Source of the DNA: CAYWRO01 sp964460345
Lineage (GTDB): Bacteria; Planctomycetota; Phycisphaerae; Phycisphaerales; UBA1924
DNA: 64,000 nucleotides
NCBI GenBank assembly: GCA_964460345.1
Contig: CAYWRO010000010.1
Location: forward strand, 3,518 to 67,517
Reading direction: 5' to 3'
Every line of letters starts with the position of its first letter. Position 1 is the first letter of the stretch. Below the pieces are notes generated by a model. It was not told where the DNA came from. It saw only the letters and a list, made by a program, of their open reading frames with translations, and did no database searches. Shown piece after piece: positions 30,692 to 38,609 of this stretch. Both the position numbers and the translations under genes were made by a program.

Positions 30692-33652
30692 TCACGCTGA
30701 GGCCGGGGCCTTGCGCGTGGGACGCGCAGCGCCGGCGGGTTCCTTCTTCTCGCTTCTGGACGCACCGTTGCCGCCCTTGCCGGTCAGAGGTCGCACGCCT
30801 GACTCACGCCCGCTGGCGGGCGCTTCTCCAACCGCAGCAGTGATGACGGCCTCCTGCTCGATCTTGTGGCGAGACTTGCTGCCGACCGCCGGGCTGGCGC
30901 TGCGGGCGCGACCGATGAACTGCAGATCCTTGAGACCGCACTGCTCTCGCAGCACCTCTGAGATGTACTGCCAGGCGCCCATGTTGCGCGGCTCCTCCTG
31001 CACCCAGGCGAACTGGGCGGCCTTGGGGTAGCCGGCCAGGATCTCGCGCATGCGCGTGACATGGAACGGATAAAGCTGCTCGACACGCACAATCGCCAGG
31101 TCAGCCGCCTGCTTGCCGAGCTGCTCGCGGCGCGCAGCCAGTTCGTAGTAGATCTTCCCCGAGCACAGCACGATGCGCCGCACACGCTGGCGGTCCTGTG
31201 CGCTGGCCAACTGCGGATCATCGATGATCTCCTGGAAGCTGCCCTCCATCAGTTCATCGATGTGGCTGGTCGGGGTGCGCAGCAGACTCTTGGGCGTCAT
31301 CACGATCAGCGGCTTGCGGAACGGAGCCCGGACCTGCCGGCGGAACATATGGAAGGCCTGAGCGGCCGTCGAGGGATACACCACCTGCATGTTGTCGTTG
31401 CCGCACAACTGCAGGAAGCGTTCCATACGCGCCGACGAGTGCTCCGGCCCAGCGCCTTCATACCCATGGGGCAGCAACAGAGTGACGCCGGACCAGCGTT
31501 CCCACTTGACCTCCGCCGAGGCGAGGAACTGGTCGATGATGACCTGAGCGCCGTTGACAAAGTCGCCGAACTGCGCCTCCCACATCACAAGCATATTGGG
31601 ATCGGCCAGGGAGTAGCCGTACTCGAAAGCGAGCACGGCGGCCTCGGAGAGCGGGCTGTCATAGATGCAGAACCGAGCCTGCATTGGTTGACCGTCGGGG
31701 CCGGGCTTGCCCGCCTCATCGGGGGTCGCCGCCAACGGGCGCATGTGATTGAGAGAGATGTACGGCTCGGCCGTCTTAAAGTCGCGCAACACGGCATGCC
31801 GGTGGCTGAAGGTGCCACGTCGGCTGTCCTGCCCCGTCAGGCGCACCGCCGAGCCTTCCAGCAGCAGGGTTCCGAACGCCAGCGCCTCGGCGTCGGCGTA
31901 GGAAATGGCCTGCGTGTCAAGGAGCTTTGAGCGGTCCTGCAGGAGCCGCTTCAGCTTCGGATTCAGGTTGAAGCCTTCGGGGATGCGGCCGAGCGCTTCG
32001 CAAACGGTCGCCAGCGCATCGCGGCTCACCCCGGTCTGCACCGCGTCGAATGTGTAGGCACTGCTGAAACCGGCCCAGCGCTTCGACCCCGGGTCGATCG
32101 TCGGATCACGGGGGCTCTGGCGTGCCGACGCCTGGGCGCTCTCCAACGCTTGATCGAGACGATCACTGATCGCCTGCATGTCCTTGTCGTTCAGCACGCC
32201 TTCGGCCAGAAGTCGCTCGGCGTACGAGGCCAGCACCCCGGGGCGCCGCTTGATCAACGACGCCAGAATCGGCTGCGTGAACGAGGGCTCATCCTGCTCG
32301 TTGTGGCCGTACCGCCGGAAGCAGTACAAATCGATCACGACGTCCTTCTTGAACTTCTGCCGATACTCCAGCGCCATCTGGGCGGCGGTGACAACCGCCT
32401 CCGGATCGTCGCCGTTGACGTGCATCACCGGCGCTTCGATCATCAGGGCCATGTCTGTGCAGTACCGCGTGGAGCGTGCATCCTCCGGCCCCGTGGTGAA
32501 GCCGATCAGGTTGTTCACGACAACGTGGATCGTTCCGCCGGTCGTGTACCCCTCAAGCCGCGAGAGGTTCAGCGCCTCGGCCACGATCCCCTGCCCGATG
32601 ATGGCCGCATCGCCGTGGACGAGCAGCGGGATCACGCGGCGGCGATCCGTGTCATTGCGCAACCGCTGCTTGGCGCGGCAGCGGCCTGCCACCACCCCGT
32701 TCACCGACTCGAGGTGACTGGGGTTGCTCGCCATGGCCAGGTGCACGACCCGGCCGCTTCGCAGGCGACGTTCGCCGCTGTAGCCGCGGTGATACTTGAC
32801 GTCTCCACCGCCGTCGGCGAAGTCGGTCTCCCAGTTGTCCTCAAACTCGGTGAAAATCTGCTCGTAGGATTTTCCGAGAATGTTGTTGAGCACATTGAGT
32901 CGCCCGCGATGGGACATCCCCATCACGATCTCCTCGACCCCTGTTTCGGCGGCCGCCTCGATCACGCGGTCCAGCAGCACGATCAGCGACTCACCGCCTT
33001 CGAGGCTGAAGCGCTTCTCGCCCGGATAGCGACGGCCAAGGAACTTCTCGAACATCTCCGAGCTGACGAGCTGCTCGAGGATGTGGCCGCGTTCCTTCTT
33101 CTCCAGCGGAATGCGCCCGCCGGTGCGCTCGAAGCGCTCCAGCAGCCAGGCCCGCTCCTCCGAATCGGAAACGTGAGCGATCTGGAAGCCAATTGACCCG
33201 CAGTAGGTCCGCCGCAGGAACTCAACGGCATCGCGCAGAGTGGCCCCCGGTTGAAGGGGGAGCTTGCCGACGTTTACCGGACGGTCCAGATCCGCCTCGG
33301 TCAGGCCGTGCTGCTCCAGGCTCAGGGCCTGCGGCGCCGGCGGCACCCGCTCGAACGGGTCCAACTGCGAGGCCAGATGCCCCACCGTCCGGTAGGCTTC
33401 TACCAGGTCATCCACCGCGGACTGAAAGCGGAGGACCTCCCCCACGCTCCCCGGCTGGGCCGCGGCAGCCTCTGCCAACCCACCTGTGGCTACAGCCCCC
33501 CGCTCCATCGCCAGATCGAAGCCGGCGAAGAAGTCCCTCAAATCGGGGACAATCTGGTCAGGGTTCTCCCGGTAAAGGGCATACTGAGCCTCGAGGTACT
33601 CCGGATTCCAGCCATTCACTGAGGGAGGAACCGGACGCGGAACGGATGTCAT
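30692..33652 (-). CDS. sucA: 2-oxoglutarate dehydrogenase E1 component
   Basis: A thiamine-diphosphate-dependent decarboxylase of about 986 residues. The N-terminus starts with the OGDH signature NPEYLEAQYALYRENPDQI. SHRGRLNVLNNIL and AMASNPSHLESVNGVV are active-site regions, VHGDAAIIGQGIVAEALNL is the ThDP-binding motif, and the C-terminal half has VMWEAQFGDFVNGAQVIID, LLLPHGYEGAGPEHSSARM and FTPKSLLR-like MTPKSLLRTPTSHID. A lysine/alanine-rich tail of about 40 residues follows the conserved end. The start is ATG 33652 (MTSVPRP); three ATGs just upstream are possible. With E2 immediately downstream it forms the core of the complex converting 2-oxoglutarate to succinyl-CoA. Confidence 0.95.
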   Translation of the reverse strand: MTSVPRPVPPSVNGWNPEYLEAQYALYRENPDQIVPDLRDFFAGFDLAMERGAVATGGLAEAAAAQPGSVGEVLRFQSAVDDLVEAYRTVGHLASQLDPFERVPPAPQALSLEQHGLTEADLDRPVNVGKLPLQPGATLRDAVEFLRRTYCGSIGFQIAHVSDSEERAWLLERFERTGGRIPLEKKERGHILEQLVSSEMFEKFLGRRYPGEKRFSLEGGESLIVLLDRVIEAAAETGVEEIVMGMSHRGRLNVLNNILGKSYEQIFTEFEDNWETDFADGGGDVKYHRGYSGERRLRSGRVVHLAMASNPSHLESVNGVVAGRCRAKQRLRNDTDRRRVIPLLVHGDAAIIGQGIVAEALNLSRLEGYTTGGTIHVVVNNLIGFTTGPEDARSTRYCTDMALMIEAPVMHVNGDDPEAVVTAAQMALEYRQKFKKDVVIDLYCFRRYGHNEQDEPSFTQPILASLIKRRPGVLASYAERLLAEGVLNDKDMQAISDRLDQALESAQASARQSPRDPTIDPGSKRWAGFSSAYTFDAVQTGVSRDALATVCEALGRIPEGFNLNPKLKRLLQDRSKLLDTQAISYADAEALAFGTLLLEGSAVRLTGQDSRRGTFSHRHAVLRDFKTAEPYISLNHMRPLAATPDEAGKPGPDGQPMQARFCIYDSPLSEAAVLAFEYGYSLADPNMLVMWEAQFGDFVNGAQVIIDQFLASAEVKWERWSGVTLLLPHGYEGAGPEHSSARMERFLQLCGNDNMQVVYPSTAAQAFHMFRRQVRAPFRKPLIVMTPKSLLRTPTSHIDELMEGSFQEIIDDPQLASAQDRQRVRRIVLCSGKIYYELAARREQLGKQAADLAIVRVEQLYPFHVTRMREILAGYPKAAQFAWVQEEPRNMGAWQYISEVLREQCGLKDLQFIGRARSASPAVGSKSRHKIEQEAVITAAVGEAPASGRESGVRPLTGKGGNGASRSEKKEPAGAARPTRKAPASA

Positions 33653-33810
33653 CATGACCCCCATATGGGCCAAAGGGTGCAGGTGGAATCTGAAACAAGG
33701 ATGGTACCCCTCAGATCGGCCGCCGGCTGGGGCCGACTGGAGCCCGAACCGAACTTCGCGGTACCTCCCGGCCGGGCCGGCGACTGGTCCGGTCGCCGCC
33801 AGAACCCACC

Positions 33811-34782
33811 TCAGCCAAACCGCCCGGAGACGTACTCCTCCGTCTCGGGCAGCTTCGGGTTCTGGAAAATCGCGCTTGTCGGGCCGTATTCCACCAGCCG
33901 GCCCATGTACATGAACGCCGTATGGTCGCTCACGCGCGATGCCTGCTGCATGTTATGCGTCACGATGATGATCGTGTACGACTCGCGAAGTTCCAACATC
34001 AGTTCTTCGATTGCCGCGGTAGATCGAGGGTCTAGAGCGGAGCAGGGCTCGTCCATCAGAAGCACGGTCGGCCCGACGGCAATCGCCCGGGCGATGCAAA
34101 GCCGCTGCTGCTGCCCGCCGGAGAGCCCCAGGGCCGATTGGTGCAACCGGTCCTTGACCTCATCCCACAAGGCCGCCTTGCGAAGCGACCACTCCACCAG
34201 TTCGTCTGTCTCCTCGCCGGAGAGCTTCATGTGCATCCTGGCGCCGAAGGCCACGTTCTGGTAGACCGATTTGGGAAAGGGATTCGGCTTCTGAAACACG
34301 ATCCCCACGCGCCGGCGCAGTTCCACCACGTCTGTCGCCCGCGAGAGCACGTCGACATCGTGCATCTTCAACGTGCCTTCGGCGCGCGCAATCGGGATCG
34401 TGTCGTTCATCCGGTTGATCCAGCGCAGCAGCGTGCTCTTGCCGCAACCGCTTGGCCCGATGAACGCCGTAATGCGGTTCTCCGGAATCGCCAGGTTGAT
34501 GTCCTTGAGCGCGTGAAAATCCGCGTACCAGGCATTCAAGTTGCGAATGTCCACCGCACTTGGCGCTCCAAGGGGCGGTGTGACAGCCGGGGCGGAGGCT
34601 GGTGCGGCCGCCCGCTCATCCGGCGCATAGCCGCCTTCCTGCTCAAGCAGGCGCGATTCACTGGCCGGAGGTGTCCCTTCCGCTGGCGTCATCTGACCAT
34701 CCTTGGCGTGCACACGCCCGCCGGCCACCACTGTGGCCGGCCGTGGAGGGTTGGAAACCGGAGACATCGACATGGCAGCCAT
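33811..34782 (-). CDS. pstB: Phosphate ABC transporter ATP-binding protein
   Basis: A 323-residue ATPase of the high-affinity phosphate importer. Motifs: AVDIRNLNAWYADFHALKDI at the start of the conserved part, Walker A GPSGCGKSTLLRWINRM, signature LGLSGGQQQRLCIARAIA, Walker B LLMDEPCSALDPRST, H-loop VTHNMQQASRVSD, and FMYMGRLVEYGPTSAIFQNP, all PstB-specific. About 75 extra N-terminal residues, rich in Pro and Ala, precede the domain; a later ATG could remove part of them. It is the last gene of pstS-pstC-pstA-pstB, 15 nt after pstA. No phoU follows. Confidence 0.95.
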   Translation of the reverse strand: MAAMSMSPVSNPPRPATVVAGGRVHAKDGQMTPAEGTPPASESRLLEQEGGYAPDERAAAPASAPAVTPPLGAPSAVDIRNLNAWYADFHALKDINLAIPENRITAFIGPSGCGKSTLLRWINRMNDTIPIARAEGTLKMHDVDVLSRATDVVELRRRVGIVFQKPNPFPKSVYQNVAFGARMHMKLSGEETDELVEWSLRKAALWDEVKDRLHQSALGLSGGQQQRLCIARAIAVGPTVLLMDEPCSALDPRSTAAIEELMLELRESYTIIIVTHNMQQASRVSDHTAFMYMGRLVEYGPTSAIFQNPKLPETEEYVSGRFG

Positions 34783-34797
34783 TCCCTCAAAGCCTTC

Positions 34798-36018
34798 TTA
34801 CCCCAGCGGCCGCTGCAAACGCTGACGGATGAGCACCGCGGCCGCATTGAAGACAAGCAGCACCGTCAGCAGGACAATGATCCCGCTCGCCGCGATGTCG
34901 TGGAACTCCTGCTGCGGGCGTTGAGCCCAGTTGTAGATCTGCAGCGGCATCGCCGTGAAATCGTCCATCAGGTTCCCGGGCGGGCTTGAGATGAACACGA
35001 TGCCCGCGATCATGAGCAGCGGCGCGGCCTCGCCGATCGCGCGACCCATGGCGAGAATGGCTCCGGTCATGATGCCCGGCACTGCGGCCGGCAGCGTTAC
35101 CTTCCACACCGCCTGCCACCGCGTTGCCCCGAGTCCCAAAGCCGCATCGCGGAGTGAACGGGGCACGGCGCGCAGAGCCTCCTGCGACGCAATCACGACG
35201 ATCGGCAGGATGACAAGCATCAGCGTCAACGCGCCGGCCAGCACCCCACGCCCGAACGGAAGCCGCAGGTAGTACCAGGACTGTGTGCTGATTCGCCCTG
35301 GATACTCCGATTCACGGACCGTCCGCGCGGCCAGTTGCTCATCTGACGGCCACTCCGCGTCGTCATCGATGACGTTCAACTCGACCGTTTCGCCCGCAGC
35401 GGTCTGGACCCGCATCCCATCGACCGGAATCGTCTCCGGCCCCGCCGGTCCTTCGACCGGCACCAGCAACACCTGGTCCGCTTCATTGAAGAACTGATCT
35501 GCGTAGGACACCCCGACTTCGAGCGCCGGGTTCAGTTCGTTGCCGAAGAGCTGAAACATGGAGACGAACGCCGTCAGCCCGACGATGCCGTACACGACCG
35601 ATGGCACGCCCGAAAGGTTGCTGATGTTTGTCTGAATGAATCCCCAGATCCGGCGCGCCCAGCGCCGACGCGGCGAGAACTCCTCAAGGATAATCGCCGT
35701 CCCTACACCGAGCGGGAGCGTGAACAACGCCGTCAGCACCAGCAACCACACCGAGCCGCCGATCGCGGGGAAGAAGCCCGCTGTTCTGGCATTCGCGCCC
35801 GGCGGGTTCGTCAGGAACGTCCACGTCAGCGTTCCGATGCCGCGGTACACGATGGCGCCGAGGAACAGCGCCAGCAGCACCACCGATGAAGCTGCAACGC
35901 ACAGACAGAAGATCTGGAAGATTCGCTCCACGCGATGCCGCTTCGCGATGGACCGTTGCGCCCGCCGCATCCTTTCCCGATCCAGGATGATGGGCGTGGG
36001 CCCGATGCCGCGGCTCAC
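34798..36018 (-). CDS. pstA: Phosphate ABC transporter permease PstA
   Basis: A 406-residue inner-membrane permease. FTNPPGANARTAGFFPAIGG, LSGVPSVVYGIVGLTAFV and the EAA loop ALRAVPRSLRDAALGLGATRW are PstA signatures. There are six hydrophobic segments. About 100 extra residues (near 165-265, around VPVEGPAGPETIPVDGMRV) form a large hydrophilic insert between membrane segments, probably facing the periplasm, that standard PstA lacks. It overlaps the pstC stop by 4 nt. Confidence 0.94.
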   Translation of the reverse strand: MSRGIGPTPIILDRERMRRAQRSIAKRHRVERIFQIFCLCVAASSVVLLALFLGAIVYRGIGTLTWTFLTNPPGANARTAGFFPAIGGSVWLLVLTALFTLPLGVGTAIILEEFSPRRRWARRIWGFIQTNISNLSGVPSVVYGIVGLTAFVSMFQLFGNELNPALEVGVSYADQFFNEADQVLLVPVEGPAGPETIPVDGMRVQTAAGETVELNVIDDDAEWPSDEQLAARTVRESEYPGRISTQSWYYLRLPFGRGVLAGALTLMLVILPIVVIASQEALRAVPRSLRDAALGLGATRWQAVWKVTLPAAVPGIMTGAILAMGRAIGEAAPLLMIAGIVFISSPPGNLMDDFTAMPLQIYNWAQRPQQEFHDIAASGIIVLLTVLLVFNAAAVLIRQRLQRPLG

Positions 36019-36974
36019 TCGTACACCTCCCGGAAGCGCCGGCGGATGGCCGCACCGATGAGCGTGAACGCAAAAGTGATGACGAAAAGGGTCGCAGCAA
36101 CGGCGTACATCGAAAGGTACTCCACGCCGAAGTTTGACACATCCCCCAGGGCCATCTGCACCATGAACGCTGTCATGGTCTGAATCTCCTCACGCACGTC
36201 GAGCGTGAGCCTGGGCGTGCTTCCGGCCGCGAGGGCGACGATCATCGTCTCTCCAACGGCCCGGGCCGTTGCGAGCAAGACCGCCGAGACGATGCCCGAC
36301 AGACCCGCGGGGACCACAACCTTTACCGCGGCATCAAACCTCGTGCCGCCCAGGCCGTATACCCCGTCGCGCAGGCTGTTCGGCACGGCGCGCAGCGCAT
36401 CCTCAGAGAGCGAACTGACGATGGGCAGGATGAGGATGCCCACGGCGATGCCGGCCGAAAGTGCGTTGTAGCTGCCAAACTGCTCGCTGATCCCCTTCAG
36501 CCCGGGTGTCAGCAGTTCCAGCGCGAAGAAGCCGTAGACCACGGTGGGAATGCCGGCAAGCACCTCCAGCGCGGGCTTGAGCACGGCACGCACGCGCGGC
36601 CTGGCGTACTCACTCAGGTAAATGGCGGTGACCAGACCGAGCGGCACGGCCACCAGCAGCGCCACCCCGGCCACCAGAAACGTGCCGCCGATCAACGGCC
36701 AGATACCAAAGTGCTTTTCAGACCCGAGCAGCGGGTTCCACTGCGTGCCTGTGAGAAACTCTCCGACCGAGACATCATCCTGCTGAAAAAACCGATACGT
36801 CTCGGTGCCCAGCACGACGATGATGGCGAAGGTGATGAGAATGGAGAAGCTCGTTGCACCGCCGAGGGCCGCCAGAATCCCGCGCTCCCTCAGACGAACA
36901 AGGGCGCGCGAACGCCGACGGCTCGCCAAAGCAAGAAGGGTTGCAGGTCGGGACTGGGTGGCGTTGGTCGTCAC
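36015..36974 (-). CDS. pstC: Phosphate ABC transporter permease PstC
   Basis: A 319-residue permease with six hydrophobic segments. WNPLLGSEKHFGIWPLIGGT, LAGIPTVVYGFFALELLTP and the EAA motif ALRAVPNSLRDGVYGLGGTRF identify PstC. ARAVGETMIVALAAG near the end is also conserved. It works with PstA as the membrane channel of the phosphate importer. It lies 120 nt after pstS, with a small hairpin between them. Confidence 0.95.
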   Translation of the reverse strand: MTTNATQSRPATLLALASRRRSRALVRLRERGILAALGGATSFSILITFAIIVVLGTETYRFFQQDDVSVGEFLTGTQWNPLLGSEKHFGIWPLIGGTFLVAGVALLVAVPLGLVTAIYLSEYARPRVRAVLKPALEVLAGIPTVVYGFFALELLTPGLKGISEQFGSYNALSAGIAVGILILPIVSSLSEDALRAVPNSLRDGVYGLGGTRFDAAVKVVVPAGLSGIVSAVLLATARAVGETMIVALAAGSTPRLTLDVREEIQTMTAFMVQMALGDVSNFGVEYLSMYAVAATLFVITFAFTLIGAAIRRRFREVYE

Positions 36975-37028
36975 GAGTTAGCGCGTCGCAAACTGATGGG
37001 GCCGGTACGGTAGGGAGGCAAGCGCCAT

Positions 37029-37046
37029 CGCAGCCTTTCGGCTGCG
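37029..37046 (-). promoter_or_regulatory. Intercistronic hairpin between pstS and pstC
   Basis: CGCAGCC-TTTC-GGCTGCG, a perfect 7-bp stem with a tetraloop. Hairpins here commonly protect pstS mRNA and keep the binding protein more abundant than the permease. There is no T-run. Confidence 0.5.
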
Positions 37047-37094
37047 GCGGCGACGACTCTATCTCTGTACGAAGTCGGTGGGCCGACGCTCCTG

Positions 37095-38051
37095 TCACTT
37101 GGTATTCAGGAGGTTCTCCTCCTTGTACACCTCACGGATGCCGCCCTCACGCTTTTCCAACTCCGTGGTGAGGTACGCCGTGCCGGCCTTGCGGGACTTC
37201 AGCAGGCTGGCGGCCTGGCTGGCCACGTCCTCTGGCAAAGAGACGTAGCCCACTCCGGTCGCCAGTGTGCCAGCGTTGGCCACGTAGAACTCAGCGAAGC
37301 GCCGAACTTCCGGGCGTCGGAGCGACTGCTTGTTGACATAGATGAAAATCGGCCGGCTCAACGGGGCATAGCTGCCGTCAATCACATACTCCGGCTCCGG
37401 GAGGTAGGCGGTGCCCGTCTTCGGATTCACAATTGGGGCTGCCTTTAGTTTGTTCTTGTTCTCGAAGTAGTACGACGCGCCGAAGTACCCGATCGAGTAC
37501 TTGTCGCCCGCGACTCCAGTCACCAGAACGTTGTCGTCCTCGCTCACGGACATGTCGGAACGGAAGCTCTGCCCTTCGCCCACGATCACTTCCTTGAAGT
37601 AATCGAAGGTGCCCGAGTCCGTGCCGGGGGAGTACACCTTGATGGTCTCGTTCGGCCACGCAGGGTTCAGGTCACTCCACTTGCGCGCCGAGCCACCCTC
37701 AAGGTAAATCTCCTTCAACTGCTCGACGGTCAGTTCATCCACCCAGTCGTTGGCTGGATTCAGCACAACGCTCAGGCCGTCGAGCGCTACCGGCAGTTCG
37801 ATGAACTCAACCCCGTTCTGGGCGGCCTGCCTGAACTCGCCGGCCGCGATCGGACGCGACGCGTTGGAGATGTCCGTCTCCCCGCGCACGAACCGCTTGA
37901 AGCCGCCGCCGGTGCCGGAAACCGCCACCGTCACATTTACCTTGGGGTACTCGTCACGAAAAGCCGCGGCGGCCGCCTCGGTCACCGGGTACACGGTGCT
38001 CGAGCCATCTGCGACCACCTTGCCGCGCAGGGCCGCCTGCTGGGCGTTCAC
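37095..38051 (-). CDS. pstS: Phosphate-binding protein PstS, N-terminus lost in gap
   Basis: About 318 residues of the periplasmic phosphate-binding protein. KVVADGSSTVYPVTEAAAAAF, VSGTGGGFKRFVRGETDISNAS, VYSPGTDSGTFDYF and IGYFGASYYFENK are the phosphate-binding loops of PstS (SSTVYP, GTGGG, SPGTDSGT). It ends GIREVYKEENLLNTK. Only the signal peptide and perhaps a dozen mature residues are missing. The open frame runs on through a 100-N gap into an unrelated lipoprotein, but that fusion is an artefact of the placeholder length. It heads pstSCAB; any Pho box would lie in the gap. Confidence 0.92.
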   Translation of the reverse strand: MNAQQAALRGKVVADGSSTVYPVTEAAAAAFRDEYPKVNVTVAVSGTGGGFKRFVRGETDISNASRPIAAGEFRQAAQNGVEFIELPVALDGLSVVLNPANDWVDELTVEQLKEIYLEGGSARKWSDLNPAWPNETIKVYSPGTDSGTFDYFKEVIVGEGQSFRSDMSVSEDDNVLVTGVAGDKYSIGYFGASYYFENKNKLKAAPIVNPKTGTAYLPEPEYVIDGSYAPLSRPIFIYVNKQSLRRPEVRRFAEFYVANAGTLATGVGYVSLPEDVASQAASLLKSRKAGTAYLTTELEKREGGIREVYKEENLLNTK

Positions 38052-38151
38052 NNNNNNNNNNNNNNNNNNNNNNNNNNNNNNNNNNNNNNNNNNNNNNNNN
38101 NNNNNNNNNNNNNNNNNNNNNNNNNNNNNNNNNNNNNNNNNNNNNNNNNNN
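38052..38151. other. Assembly gap, 100 N
   Basis: Placeholder of unknown length between the 3' part of a lipoprotein gene and the 5' part of pstS. The pst promoter should lie here. Confidence 0.99.
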
Positions 38152-38609
38152 TCGATCGGGCCAAGCATCTCGGCACCCGCGGCTGCCAGGCTTAACTGGA
38201 ACACGTACCCGATCCCGACCCCCGAGGCACGCCTGTGCAGGGCCGTCTGCTCTGGTGGAAACTGCCATTCCGCGAGGAGCGAACCGGTCTCGTCCAAGAG
38301 GAAGAACCGCATGGAACCCGGCGGCGTGACCGGCAGCGGATACCGAGGGTCATGACTGAACAGGTGCGCCGTCGCGAGGATCGTGTCCGCATACCCGTCG
38401 GCATCCGTGTCCTCGGGAAACTGGCTCACCGTCAGAACGACGGAGCCGGCCGGGAGATTGTCAGGCTGACGGGGCGTGGACCCCGCGCGGGCATCGCGCA
38501 TCGGGGGCCCCTCCGCTACGCAACCCCCGAGAGCCGCCGCCGCGATCGCCGCGGCCACGAAGCGGCTCCCGAACGTCACGGCCCACCTGGCCCGTCGTCC
38601 ACAACTCAT
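38152..38609 (-). CDS. Lipoprotein at the end of the type II secretion operon, C-terminus lost in gap
   Basis: The first 152 or so residues of an exported lipoprotein. The signal peptide ends in LGGC (GSRFVAAAIAAAALGGC), followed by a beta-rich domain (SVVLTVSQFPEDTDADGYAD, then PPGSMRFFLLDETGSLLAEW). I do not recognise the family. Its ATG overlaps the stop of the giant secretin gene (ATGA), so it is translated with it. A small lipoprotein placed directly after a secretin would suit a pilotin or secretin-associated role, but that is inference from position only. The D-rich stretch DTDADGYAD resembles a calcium loop. Confidence 0.65.

Noticed and set aside
37095..38609. A single 504-residue PstS with a lipoprotein N-terminal domain
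   Set aside because: The join depends on a placeholder of 100 N whose length is arbitrary; the two sides match different proteins, and the lipoprotein start is coupled to the secretin gene.
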